Below are positions 55,506-64,000 of a stretch of DNA of 64,000 bases, piece by piece; the first letter of the stretch is position 1, and every line of letters starts with the position of its first letter. The notes under the pieces are model-generated. The model made no database searches and was not told the origin of the DNA. It saw nothing but the letters and a program-made list of their open reading frames with translations. The DNA is taken from positions 62,001-126,000 of the forward strand of contig ONJS01000008.1 in assembly GCA_900318205.1 (NCBI GenBank), given 5' to 3'. Position numbers and translations under genes: made by a program. Source of the DNA: an uncultured Prevotellaceae bacterium (GTDB taxonomy: Bacteria; Bacteroidota; Bacteroidia; Bacteroidales; Muribaculaceae).

Positions 55506-55966
55506 ATTTTGATGATATTTTTTGTTTGTTTAATGTCGTTATAGTTGAACCGTTCCTGCTCCTCGACCATCTCGGGACGTTTCTTGCCCTCGAGTTTCTT
55601 CTTCACGGTCATGGACAGGGTGAAGCCTTCGTCGTCGGCATCGGCAATGACGCCCTTAAGCTTGCGGCCATCGGCAGTCAGCACTTCTACCTCATAGCCG
55701 ATGTTCTTGCGATACTGGCGGGGCAACAACAGGGGCGAGGTGATGCCATAGGAACCTACAGTCAGTTCATAATCCTCTTCATCGCGGTCAAATGCCTCAA
55801 GTACAGCATCATTGACGGCGACACAGTCGTCGATGGTGATATCCTCGTCGCTGTCGAGCGCTACTTCGATGACATTGTCCTTACTTACCTTCAGGGTGAC
55901 CAGATACATTTTAGTACCCTCAAGTGCTTGATTGATTACCTGTTGCAGTTCCGTTTTGTCTATCAT
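55502..55966 (-). CDS. rimP: ribosome maturation factor RimP
   Basis: 154 residues. Needed for assembly of the 30S subunit. The two-domain RimP layout is visible: VEVALDSDEDITIDDCVAVN, then the ELTVGSYGITSPLLLPRQY region (the usual SPG is altered to ITSPL), then a carboxy-terminal SH3-like domain. It is the first gene of the rimP-nusA-infB-folK operon, with a promoter at 56028. Confidence 0.93.
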   Translation of the reverse strand: MIDKTELQQVINQALEGTKMYLVTLKVSKDNVIEVALDSDEDITIDDCVAVNDAVLEAFDRDEEDYELTVGSYGITSPLLLPRQYRKNIGYEVEVLTADGRKLKGVIADADDEGFTLSMTVKKKLEGKKRPEMVEEQERFNYNDIKQTKNIIKI

Positions 55967-56027
55967 CGCTTCTAATTGTTATAATAAAAACGAGGAAGCC
56001 CATTGCCCCCTCTCACGAATGCTGGCG

Positions 56028-56035
56028 CAAAAGTA
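56028..56035 (-). promoter_or_regulatory. -7 box of the rimP-nusA-infB-folK operon
   Basis: Minus strand TACTTTTG, about 62 nt before the rimP ATG. The rest of 55967-56248 holds no gene. Confidence 0.55.
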
Positions 56036-56248
56036 CTCATTTTCCGCCATTCACGCAATATAACAATGTGAAAAAGCCCCAAAAACGATACAATAATTTA
56101 ATATATTTAATATTATTTAACTAAAAGGGCTGCTTCTTTTTTAAAGCGTCCTGCAACAAGCCAATAGATATCGCCCGATTGACATAAAAGGATGCCCGCT
56201 CAAGCAGGCACCCTTTCTACATGAAAAATGAAAAGTGATTGATGAAAT

Positions 56249-57961
56249 CTATTTAGCTTCGACGATCATCGTGATCAGCGACACCACATCGTTGAGGTCA
56301 ATATCGCCATCCTGATCAATGTCGGCACTATCGCTGCTGAAGCCATCAGGCGCGTCATAGTTTTCGTTGACAATAGCGTCGATGAGTACGATGACATCCT
56401 GCAGGTTGACCACATTGTCCTTGTTTACATCGCCGACAAGCATCTGCTCCAGACGGGGCACGAAGACCTCGGCAACGACCAGTTCACTGACGTTTTTGCC
56501 GTAGTCATACTCAACAGCATAGAACGTGACATACTGGTCTTCATCGGCACGCATTACCGTACAAGGATTCTCCAACTGAGAGCCTTGGCTGTCAAACAGA
56601 TAAGCCACGCCATCCTCGGCAGTAGGTTGCGCTGTCACTACAACCTTATCGTCCAGCACCTCGGAGACAATCACTGGCGCTAACGACGTATCAAACATAA
56701 ACTCTTCACCGTTGGTGAAATACAGCTCGTTGTTGTGGTAAGGATAGGACGACAGTACATAATAGTGGTCATCAAGTTTGCAATAATTCCACATTTCAAT
56801 GGGTGCCCATGTCATACCCTGGGATGTCACCTCGCCCATGATGTCAGAAAAGTAGTTTTCGTCTGTTTCCATATCCACACCGACCATGACCGTTTCATAT
56901 CCCTCTGACCAGTCATACTCGGGATAATACTCCTCATACACAGACACATCCATGGTTCCCACAACCTGAAAAGCAGGAATCGCCATTGAGCCATCCCCAT
57001 GGATATACATACGCACGCCACGTCCTCCCATGCCATACAGGTTCCATGCCACAGCAGTAGTGTCGTCATACTGGTACATGTAGGCATTCATGGTGTAGTG
57101 GTCAGTATATTCCTTGTTTAAGTATTTATAAGTATAATCAAAATCATGTACGGCATTGGGAGTCATCAGGTAAGTATTGCGATAAAAAGGGGTCATGGAC
57201 CAAATGGTATCATTAGTCTCGGTGGTATTACCGTTTGTGGTCACGGTAGTTGTCACATAGTCAACAAAAACACAGCACCAGCCATCAGGAAAATAGAGGG
57301 AACCGTCATTATAGACTGTGCCCTGGATATCGGCGAGTTCCTCATTCTCGTTAACTACATAGCCCTCATCCATCAGAAAGACATACTCGGTAGTGTCGGC
57401 AATGGTCGTGGTTTTGCGGCTACCTAAACCCGTCACTGTGGTGTCAGCCCACTGCCAGACAGCCAAGCAACCGGACTCCAATTCGGCAGTTCTACCGCTC
57501 AAATCAGCACGGATGCTCACCGGCTCTGTCGAATAGAGGAGATAAGCGTTGTAGAGGCCATCTTCGACCTGTTCCATCTCTACATCCCAGCCGCCCTCAA
57601 AATAATTGTTCGAGAGTACCACTTCGCCCGTATTGAAGTCATATTCATAGCACATCATAAAAGGCAACTTGGTAGAAAGCAGGTCCTGGGCATCAACACG
57701 CCGTGGTGCCTTCTTCATCAGCAGGTTATCATCGGGGGTAACACCGCGCTCGGTGAAGAATTGATTGACCGGCAACACATTCTTGCCATCACACGCCACA
57801 GGGGCCTTATGTCGCTTGGGAAAGAGGGTTTCTTTCTCCAATTTGCCCACTTTGGGCTTGGTTCCCGGCAGAGCGAACTTGCTCAGATTCAGGTTGGACA
57901 CAGCAGCCGACACCGACAAACACGCGCCGACGCTCAATAAGATAAAGAAGAACTTTTTCAT
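56249..57961 (-). CDS. secreted protein with carboxy-terminal dockerin-like repeats
   Basis: 570 residues from ATG 57961. The signal peptide MKKFFFILLSVGACLSVSAA is clear. The middle is beta-rich and holds many aromatic and acidic residues (MTPFYRNTYLMTPNAVHDF, GEVTSQGMTWAPIEMWNY), without a recognised catalytic motif. Residues about 505-570 hold two dockerin-like loops (DVNKDNVVNLQDVIVLIDAI, DIDQDGDIDLNDVVSLITMI). It is a single-gene unit with its own promoter. Function unknown; surface or extracellular binding is likely. Confidence 0.8.
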   Translation of the reverse strand: MKKFFFILLSVGACLSVSAAVSNLNLSKFALPGTKPKVGKLEKETLFPKRHKAPVACDGKNVLPVNQFFTERGVTPDDNLLMKKAPRRVDAQDLLSTKLPFMMCYEYDFNTGEVVLSNNYFEGGWDVEMEQVEDGLYNAYLLYSTEPVSIRADLSGRTAELESGCLAVWQWADTTVTGLGSRKTTTIADTTEYVFLMDEGYVVNENEELADIQGTVYNDGSLYFPDGWCCVFVDYVTTTVTTNGNTTETNDTIWSMTPFYRNTYLMTPNAVHDFDYTYKYLNKEYTDHYTMNAYMYQYDDTTAVAWNLYGMGGRGVRMYIHGDGSMAIPAFQVVGTMDVSVYEEYYPEYDWSEGYETVMVGVDMETDENYFSDIMGEVTSQGMTWAPIEMWNYCKLDDHYYVLSSYPYHNNELYFTNGEEFMFDTSLAPVIVSEVLDDKVVVTAQPTAEDGVAYLFDSQGSQLENPCTVMRADEDQYVTFYAVEYDYGKNVSELVVAEVFVPRLEQMLVGDVNKDNVVNLQDVIVLIDAIVNENYDAPDGFSSDSADIDQDGDIDLNDVVSLITMIVEAK

Positions 57962-58051
57962 AACTGTCAAAATGTTTAGATGTTAAATATTGATATTTAC
58001 TTAATTCTGTTTTCTGTTCGGAAGTAAAGACACTTTTTCTCCCTGGTTTGA

Positions 58052-58084
58052 CAAATTTATAACGGCTCGTTTTGCCTTGTCAAA
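58052..58084 (-). promoter_or_regulatory. promoter of the dockerin-bearing protein gene
   Basis: Minus strand TAAATTTG (58052-58059) with TTTG (58081-58084) about 21 nt upstream. Confidence 0.55.
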
Positions 58085-58206
58085 CTTTTGGAATGAATAA
58101 TTGCCGATTGTCTAATTTTTTTACGCTATAGTGTCTAATTCTTTGACAATCCCCACGAAAACATACCTACAAAACGGCAATACATGGCGTATTGGGGAAA
58201 AAGCAG

Positions 58207-58214
58207 TACCTTTG
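58207..58214 (+). promoter_or_regulatory. -7 box of the small anchored protein gene
   Basis: TACCTTTG, 23 bp before ATG 58238. It excludes a start further upstream. Confidence 0.6.
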
Positions 58215-58237
58215 CGACAACGATCAGCAACAAGACA

Positions 58238-58687
58238 ATGAAACCTGCGCTCATACTTTTGTCCATACTTGTGGTTGGTGGTGCCATCGTGTGGCTCATC
58301 GACCGCCTTTTCTACCATCACGAGACGCCAGTGGGAAGTGACGACAGCGAGACCGCCAACCCCGACGACACCCGCCCCCAAGGCTGCGTCGATGAGAGTT
58401 GCGGCCTGCGCTCCATCTGCCCGAGCGAGCAGATCCTCGCGGGGCAATGCCGCGACGAGGTCATCTACTATGACGACGAGGAACTCGACAACTTCCTGGG
58501 GCGTGCTGCCGACAGCTACTCTCCTGAGGAAGAAGAGCAATGGCGCGATGTACTCTACACCCTGCAAGCCAGTGACCTGCTGGGATGGGGACAGAGCATC
58601 AAGCATCGCGGACTCGTGATGCCGACTGCCATCCTCGATGAATTTCTGCAACTTGCAGGAGAACAACACGCGCCGTCGATGCAATAA
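58238..58687 (+). CDS. small anchored protein upstream of porW, function unknown
   Basis: 149 residues from ATG 58238, chosen because the promoter at 58207 lies inside the longer open frame. One amino-terminal membrane helix (ALILLSILVVGGAIVWLI) is followed by an acidic, cysteine-containing segment (CVDESCGLRSIC) and YYDDEELDNFLGR. The cysteine pattern suggests metal binding or disulphides. Similar small proteins occur in Bacteroidetes, but I know no proven function. porW follows 51 bp downstream. Confidence 0.7.
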   Translation: MKPALILLSILVVGGAIVWLIDRLFYHHETPVGSDDSETANPDDTRPQGCVDESCGLRSICPSEQILAGQCRDEVIYYDDEELDNFLGRAADSYSPEEEEQWRDVLYTLQASDLLGWGQSIKHRGLVMPTAILDEFLQLAGEQHAPSMQ

Positions 58688-58738
58688 AATGAAGTAAACT
58701 GCGTTTATATTTCATACAACGAAGATTAGCGACCGATT

Positions 58739-61700
58739 TTGAACAGAACACGACGTATCATACCTCTACTGGTCATCGCGATGGTGGTTTTGCTTGCCGC
58801 GTGCAGCAACAAGACCAACACCGCAAGATCGCGTTTCTGGCAATCGTTCACCACCAAGTATAATGTCTATTTCCACGGCAAGAACAACTATGATGAGCAG
58901 CTGAAGGCCATGCTTGACGCCTATGAGGATGACTATTCCCAGCAGCTGTACATGCATCCTGCCGAGGCGCGTTCCAACCCCAAGGCTCCACAACCCACCG
59001 GCAGCTTTGACCGCACCATCGAGAAGATGGAGAAGGCCATCACCCTGCACTCCATCAAGAAAAAGCCCAAACGCAAGACCGGCAAGGGGCGTGACCCCAA
59101 GTATCAGGAATGGCTCGCTCGCGAGGAATACAACCCCTTCCTGCACAATGCCTGGTACTTGCTAGCCAAGGCTCAGTACATGAAGGGTGACTTCCTGGAT
59201 GCTGCCGCCACCTTCCGTTACATCACGCGCCATTTCTCATGGAAGAAAGAACTGGCTCAGGAGTGCCAGGTGCGTGAGGCGCTGTGCTACTGTGCCATGG
59301 GATGGCCTGTTGAGGCCGACAACGTCCTCTCCCATATTCATCTGGAAGAAATCACCAACAAGCGCATCCGCGCTCTAGCCAATGCGGCCTTTGCCGACTT
59401 CTACATCAAGACAGAGCAGAGCAAGGAGGCGGTTCCCTACCTGGCCAAGGCCGTCAAGGGCTTCAAGGGCAACGAGAAGATGCGCATGTGCTTCCTGCTG
59501 GGTCAGCTCTATGAGGAACTGGGTGACAAGCACAATGCCTACCTGGCCTACAAGCAGGCAGGCAGCAGCAGCGGTTCGACCTACCGCACCAAGTTCAACG
59601 CTCGCATCAAGCAGAGTGCCGTCTATGAGGGCGCCAACATCGCCAGCGAGGTCAAGGCGCTGAAGCGCATGACGCGCTATGACCGCAACAAGGACTATCT
59701 TGATCAGGTCTATTACGCCATCGGCAACCTCTACCTCTCCCATGGCGACACCATCAATGCCATTGAGAACTACAGGCTTGCTGCCGAGAAGAGCACCCGC
59801 AACGGCGTGGACAAAGCCATCAGTCAGTTGACGCTGGGTGGCGTTTATTTCAATAGGCGCCAATATGACTTCGCACAGCCCTGCTACGCCGAGGCCATCC
59901 CCCTGATCAACGAGAACTATCCCAATTATCAACTGCTCAAGAAGCGCAGCGATGTGCTCGATGAACTGGCGGTCTATTCCCAAAACGTCACCTTGCAGGA
60001 CTCGCTGCTGAGATTGGCAGCGATGACCCCCGAGGAGCAGGCGAAAGTGATTGAGAAGATTATCGAAGAGCTCAAGAAAAAGGAGAAAGAAGAGGCCGAG
60101 GAAGCCGCCCGTCAGGAGTACCTGGCACAACAGGATGCCAAGGGAAGCCAAATCCAGGACAAGGGCAATTCTCCCGCCAACTACCTCATGAATACCGACA
60201 ATTCCTGGTACTTCTACAACACCGCTACCAAGAATGCCGGTAAGACACAATTCCAGAAACTGTGGGGTAGCCGTAAACTCGAGGACAACTGGCGCCGCCG
60301 CAACAAGACGACCTTCTCATTCAATGACGAGGAAGCCGACAGCGCCCTGCTGGCACTTGCCGACAGCATGATTGTCAATGAGAACGGCGACACGGTGCAG
60401 GTTGATGTCGAGGCCCTCAAGCGAGCCGAAGATCCACACTATCCGGAGTATTACCTCAAGCAGATTCCCAAGACCGAAGAGGAAATCCAGTCCTCACACG
60501 AGATTATCCAGGAGGGTCTGTACAACATGGGTATCATCCTCAAGGACAAGATGGAGGACTACAGTGCCGCAGCCTATGAATTCAACCAGCTGCTGGAGAA
60601 CTATCCCGACAACACCTACCGTCTCGACGTGTATTATAATATGTACATGATGTACATGCGCAACGGCCAGGTCGATGATGCCCAGCCCTATCGCGACAGC
60701 ATCCTTGTCAACTTCCCCGAGTCCAAGTACGGCATGGCCATGCAGGATCCCAACTATCTGGAGAACCTCAAGAACATGAACCGCGACCAGGAGAACATGT
60801 ACGAAGCAGCCTATGCCAGCTACCTGAGCAACGACCATGGTGCCGTACATGAGGCCTACGCCGAGATGATGCGCAAGTACCCCTTGTCCAAGATTATGCC
60901 CAAGTTCATGTTCATCGATGCCTTGAGTTATCTCACCGAGAAGGATCACGAGAAGTTCAAGGAGACCATCAAGGACATGCTGCAACGATACCCGCAGACC
61001 GATATTACTCCCGTTGCCTCCGAGATTGTCAAACAGCTCAACCAGGGACGTCGACTCGAGGGCGGCGGCAGCAACGTGCGCGGTATGCTGTGGTCAACAC
61101 GACTGGGCAATGACACCTCCACCCAAGCGCTGGAGCGTACCTTCACGCCGTTTGCCGAGGACAACGACAAGCCGCAGGTATTCATCCTCCTCTATCCCAA
61201 CGACAGCGTGAACAGCAACCTGCTGCTCTATGAGGTGGCACGCCACAACTTCAACGCCTTCAAGGTCAAGGACTATGACATTGAGCAGATGAATTTCGGC
61301 ACCCTCGGACTGCTGGTGGTCAAGGGAATGGAAAACTTCAAGGAAGCGGCCAACTATCGCACGTTATTTGAACAGGACCAGACCATCAACGTGCCCCGCC
61401 AGGTGCACTACGTCATCATCAGTGTGGACAACTTCAACCTGCTGATCAACGAGGGACGCACCTTTGAGGACTACTTCAACTACCTGGAGGAGAAGAACGA
61501 CAAGGAACACAGCGACCTCGAGAAGAAAGAACTTGACGATGCCCAGAAGAAGGCCCAGGAAGAGGCCGACGCTCGTGCCGCTCTCGAGCGTGAGAAAGCA
61601 CGCATCGAGGCTGAGCAGATGGAACGTGAAGCCGCCGAACTCGCCAAGCGCGATGCTGAGGAAAAGGCACGCGAGGAAGCTGAGGAGAAAGCTCGTCTCG

Positions 61701-62608
61701 AAGCCGAGGCTGCCGAGAAGGCTCGTCTTGAGGCCGAGGAGAAAGCACGCCAGGAAACTGAGCGCAAGCAGATCCAGGCCAGCGACTACCGCAGCCGCTC
61801 AACCGTGAGCAACGAGCAGAAGCCGCTCACCGACAAGGAACTCAAGGCTCAGGAGCGTGCCGAGGAAGAACACCTCAAGCAGCTGGAACGCGAAGCCAAA
61901 GCCCGTGAAAAGGCCGAAGCCAAGCGCCAGAAAGAGATCGAAGACAGCATCAAGAAGGAACAGAAGCACCAGCGCAAACTGGCGCGTCTGGAAGAGATTG
62001 CTGAACAAGACTCCATCGAGCAAGCCGAGAAGGATAAAGAGAAAGAGCGTGACTTCTACTACAAGTGGCGTGAAGACTCGGCTAGAGCTGCCTACAAAGC
62101 CGCTGAGCAGGCTAAGAAAGACGCCAAGAAAGCTAAGGAACAAGCTCGCAAGGATAAGGCCAAAGAACGCAAACAACTCGCCAAGGAGCGTGAGAAAGAG
62201 CGCAAGGAAAAGGCCAAAGAGCGTGAACGTGAACGCAAAGAAAAGCAGAAGGAGCGCAAGGAACAGGCCAAGGCTCGTGAGCAGGAGCGCAAAGAACGCC
62301 AGAAAGAACGTGAGCGAGAACGTAAGGAAAAGGCCGACGAGCGCAAGCAGCAAGCCAAGGAACGCGAACAGGACCGCAAAGACAAGGCCAAAGAACGCGA
62401 GCAGGACCGCAAGGACAAGGCCAAAGAACGCGAGCAGGATCGCAAAGACAAGGCTGACCAACGCAAGGCCGAGCAGGAAGCTGCCAAGCAAGGCAAGGCT
62501 AATCAGGACAAGGGCAAGCCGGACAATGACAAGCAAGACAAGGCCAAGCCCGACAACCCTGATTCCAAGCAGGATAAGCCAGACCAGAAGAAGGGCAATC
62601 CTGACTAA
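58739..62608 (+). CDS. porW: T9SS-associated TPR lipoprotein PorW/SprE
   Basis: 1289 residues from a TTG start at 58739; the lipoprotein signal (PLLVIAMVVLLAAC) fits this start well. TPR-like helical repeats fill about residues 130-420 and 590-770 (AWYLLAKAQYMKGDFLDAAA, EYNQLLENYPDNTYRLDVYY-like pattern). Family members (PorW, SprE) are outer-membrane-attached lipoproteins needed for type IX secretion. The last 350 residues or so are an exceptional Lys/Glu/Arg/Ala-rich coiled coil with degenerate repeats such as AKEREQDRKDK. porX follows 39 bp downstream. Confidence 0.85.
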   Translation: MNRTRRIIPLLVIAMVVLLAACSNKTNTARSRFWQSFTTKYNVYFHGKNNYDEQLKAMLDAYEDDYSQQLYMHPAEARSNPKAPQPTGSFDRTIEKMEKAITLHSIKKKPKRKTGKGRDPKYQEWLAREEYNPFLHNAWYLLAKAQYMKGDFLDAAATFRYITRHFSWKKELAQECQVREALCYCAMGWPVEADNVLSHIHLEEITNKRIRALANAAFADFYIKTEQSKEAVPYLAKAVKGFKGNEKMRMCFLLGQLYEELGDKHNAYLAYKQAGSSSGSTYRTKFNARIKQSAVYEGANIASEVKALKRMTRYDRNKDYLDQVYYAIGNLYLSHGDTINAIENYRLAAEKSTRNGVDKAISQLTLGGVYFNRRQYDFAQPCYAEAIPLINENYPNYQLLKKRSDVLDELAVYSQNVTLQDSLLRLAAMTPEEQAKVIEKIIEELKKKEKEEAEEAARQEYLAQQDAKGSQIQDKGNSPANYLMNTDNSWYFYNTATKNAGKTQFQKLWGSRKLEDNWRRRNKTTFSFNDEEADSALLALADSMIVNENGDTVQVDVEALKRAEDPHYPEYYLKQIPKTEEEIQSSHEIIQEGLYNMGIILKDKMEDYSAAAYEFNQLLENYPDNTYRLDVYYNMYMMYMRNGQVDDAQPYRDSILVNFPESKYGMAMQDPNYLENLKNMNRDQENMYEAAYASYLSNDHGAVHEAYAEMMRKYPLSKIMPKFMFIDALSYLTEKDHEKFKETIKDMLQRYPQTDITPVASEIVKQLNQGRRLEGGGSNVRGMLWSTRLGNDTSTQALERTFTPFAEDNDKPQVFILLYPNDSVNSNLLLYEVARHNFNAFKVKDYDIEQMNFGTLGLLVVKGMENFKEAANYRTLFEQDQTINVPRQVHYVIISVDNFNLLINEGRTFEDYFNYLEEKNDKEHSDLEKKELDDAQKKAQEEADARAALEREKARIEAEQMEREAAELAKRDAEEKAREEAEEKARLEAEAAEKARLEAEEKARQETERKQIQASDYRSRSTVSNEQKPLTDKELKAQERAEEEHLKQLEREAKAREKAEAKRQKEIEDSIKKEQKHQRKLARLEEIAEQDSIEQAEKDKEKERDFYYKWREDSARAAYKAAEQAKKDAKKAKEQARKDKAKERKQLAKEREKERKEKAKERERERKEKQKERKEQAKAREQERKERQKERERERKEKADERKQQAKEREQDRKDKAKEREQDRKDKAKEREQDRKDKADQRKAEQEAAKQGKANQDKGKPDNDKQDKAKPDNPDSKQDKPDQKKGNPD

Positions 62609-62647
62609 TAGAAGAACGATTAACACTATATAGTTGATACAAACCGT

Positions 62648-64000
62648 ATGAGCAAAGAAAGAATATTGTGGGCCGATGACGAAATCGACCTGTTGAAGCC
62701 ACACATCCTGTTCTTGCAGAACAAGGGATATGAAGTGGAAACCGTGACCAACGGACGCGATGCCATCGATGCCCTGAACAGCCAGATTTTCAACCTCATC
62801 ATCCTTGACGAGAACATGCCGGGCATCAGCGGACTCGAGGCACTGCAGCGCATCAAGATCCTGCAGCCCAACGTGCCCGTCATCATGATCACCAAGAGCG
62901 AGGAGGAGGATATCATGAACCAGGCCATCGGTAGCGAGATTGCCGACTACCTCATCAAGCCGGTCAACCCCATGCAGATCCTATTGTCCATCAAGAAGAA
63001 CCTGCACAGCGACGCCCTCGTAGCCGAGAAGGTCTCGGGCGACTACCAGCAGGAGTTCATGCGCATCGGACAGATGATCAACTCGGCACAGACCATCGAG
63101 GACTGGTATGAACTCTACGCTACCCTCGTGCGTTGGGAATTGACCCTGTCCAACACCGACACCAAGATGGACGAGATGCTGAAGATGCAGAAGGTCGATG
63201 CCAACAACGCTTTTGCCAAATATGTGAGACGCAACTATGAGAGTTGGTTGACACAACCCGAGCATCCCTTGCGCAGCAACGAGGTCTTCAAGACCAAGGT
63301 GCTCCCCCTGCTGGACAAGGGCGAGAAGGTATGCTTTGTCGTCATCGACAACTTCAGGCTCGACCAGTGGAGAACGGTCAGCCCGCTGCTCGCCGACATC
63401 TACAATGTCGAGAGCGAGGAACTGTACACCACCATCCTGCCCACTGCCACACAATATGCCCGCAACGCCATTTTCTCGGGACTCATGCCCGTGGATATCG
63501 AGAAGATGTTCCCCGACCTGTGGGTCGATGAGGAGAGCGAGGAGGGCAAGAACCTGAACGAGGCTCCGCTGATCCAGACGCTGCTCGACCGCTACCGCCG
63601 CAAGTTCCACTTCTCCTACAGCAAGATGAACGACAGCGCCGCCGGCGAGAAACTGATGCAGAACTTCGGCATGTTCAAGAATTATGAACTCAACGTGCTG
63701 GTGTTCAACTTCGTTGATATGCTCTCTCACGCGCGCACCGAGTCCAAGATGATACGCGAGCTGGCAAACACCGACGAAGCCTACCGCTCTCTCACCGAGT
63801 CCTGGTTCAAGAACTCCAATGTGCTTGAAATCTTCAAGCTGATGGCCGAGAACGGCTACAAGGTCGTGCTCACTACCGACCACGGCACCATCAAGGTGGA
63901 CCGTCCCATCAACGTCATCGGCGACAAGAACATCAACACCAACCTGCGCTACAAGGTGGGCAAGAGCCTGACCTACAACAGCAAACAAGTCTATGAGATC
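62648..64000 (+). CDS. porX: T9SS response regulator PorX (receiver plus PglZ domain), partial
   Basis: 451 residues are present and the end lies beyond the window. The receiver domain has D10, D11, the phosphorylation site D54 (LIILDENMPG), T82 and K104. The PglZ alkaline-phosphatase-like domain keeps its metal ligands: D234 (VVIDNFRLDQW), the T266/T268 region (PTATQYARNA), D357 and H361 (VDMLSHAR), D411 and H412 (TTDHGT). In Porphyromonas PorX receives phosphate from PorY, activates sigma factor SigP and the T9SS genes, and is a zinc-dependent phosphodiesterase. Its position just after porW points to co-regulation. Confidence 0.92.
   Translation, partial: MSKERILWADDEIDLLKPHILFLQNKGYEVETVTNGRDAIDALNSQIFNLIILDENMPGISGLEALQRIKILQPNVPVIMITKSEEEDIMNQAIGSEIADYLIKPVNPMQILLSIKKNLHSDALVAEKVSGDYQQEFMRIGQMINSAQTIEDWYELYATLVRWELTLSNTDTKMDEMLKMQKVDANNAFAKYVRRNYESWLTQPEHPLRSNEVFKTKVLPLLDKGEKVCFVVIDNFRLDQWRTVSPLLADIYNVESEELYTTILPTATQYARNAIFSGLMPVDIEKMFPDLWVDEESEEGKNLNEAPLIQTLLDRYRRKFHFSYSKMNDSAAGEKLMQNFGMFKNYELNVLVFNFVDMLSHARTESKMIRELANTDEAYRSLTESWFKNSNVLEIFKLMAENGYKVVLTTDHGTIKVDRPINVIGDKNINTNLRYKVGKSLTYNSKQVYEI

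Noticed and set aside
61799-62704. 301-codon hydrophobic minus-strand frame opposite the PorW tail
   Set aside because: The reverse complement of Lys/Glu codons gives Phe/Leu runs, which imitate a membrane protein.

Overview
The window reads as chromosomal DNA of a gut-type Bacteroidales bacterium (Muribaculaceae/Prevotellaceae-like; genus not resolved). The reasons are: many promoters of the Bacteroidetes type (-7 box TAnnTTTG with a TTG/TTTG box about 20 nt upstream), few strong Shine-Dalgarno sites, type IX secretion (T9SS) genes porW and porX, BspA-type leucine-rich repeats, gingipain-like cleaved-adhesin domains, dockerin-like calcium repeats on secreted proteins, and DUF3316 and DUF234 families.

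Layout. 1-4450: an AT-richer island with a P-loop protein translationally coupled to a large LRR/dockerin/FGE-fold surface protein, bounded on the left by a 97-bp truncated second copy of mutS. 4459-7008: mutS. 7177-10632: a three-gene unit (unknown protein, MoxR-type AAA+ ATPase, VWA/DUF2201 protein). 11202-12635: a DUF234-type ATPase behind two palindromic operators. 12768-17574: parC, a DUF3316 protein and an S41 peptidase lipoprotein. 17575-18960: non-coding DNA dominated by a 116-bp tandem array built on REP-like hairpins.

18970-38805 is the most distinctive part: about 20 kb of very large secreted proteins in paralogous pairs (A1-B1, A2-B2), then a single gene that fuses an A part to a B part (AB3), then a chitobiase-like/dockerin protein. 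The B proteins and the fusion end in the same carboxy-terminal motif, which resembles a T9SS sorting tail. A1 and A2 lack it, which suggests that A and B form a complex with B as carrier. Inverted and direct REP-like repeats flank part of this block.

39789-44729: replication/repair genes (rnhB, a polyprenyl synthetase, polA). 44957-50740: an accessory patch (frameshifted acyltransferase, tRNA-Pro(CGG), intact acyltransferase, a lipoprotein, an AraC regulator, a membrane protein, a Fic protein with its own operator). 50758-55966: the rimP-nusA-infB-folK operon on the minus strand. 56249-57961: a dockerin-bearing secreted protein. 58238-64000: a small anchored protein, then porW and porX; porX runs off the window. 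PorW is part of the T9SS machinery and PorX its response regulator, so the window holds both secretion components and many probable secretion cargoes.

All assignments come from reading the sequence and recalling protein families; no database search was run.
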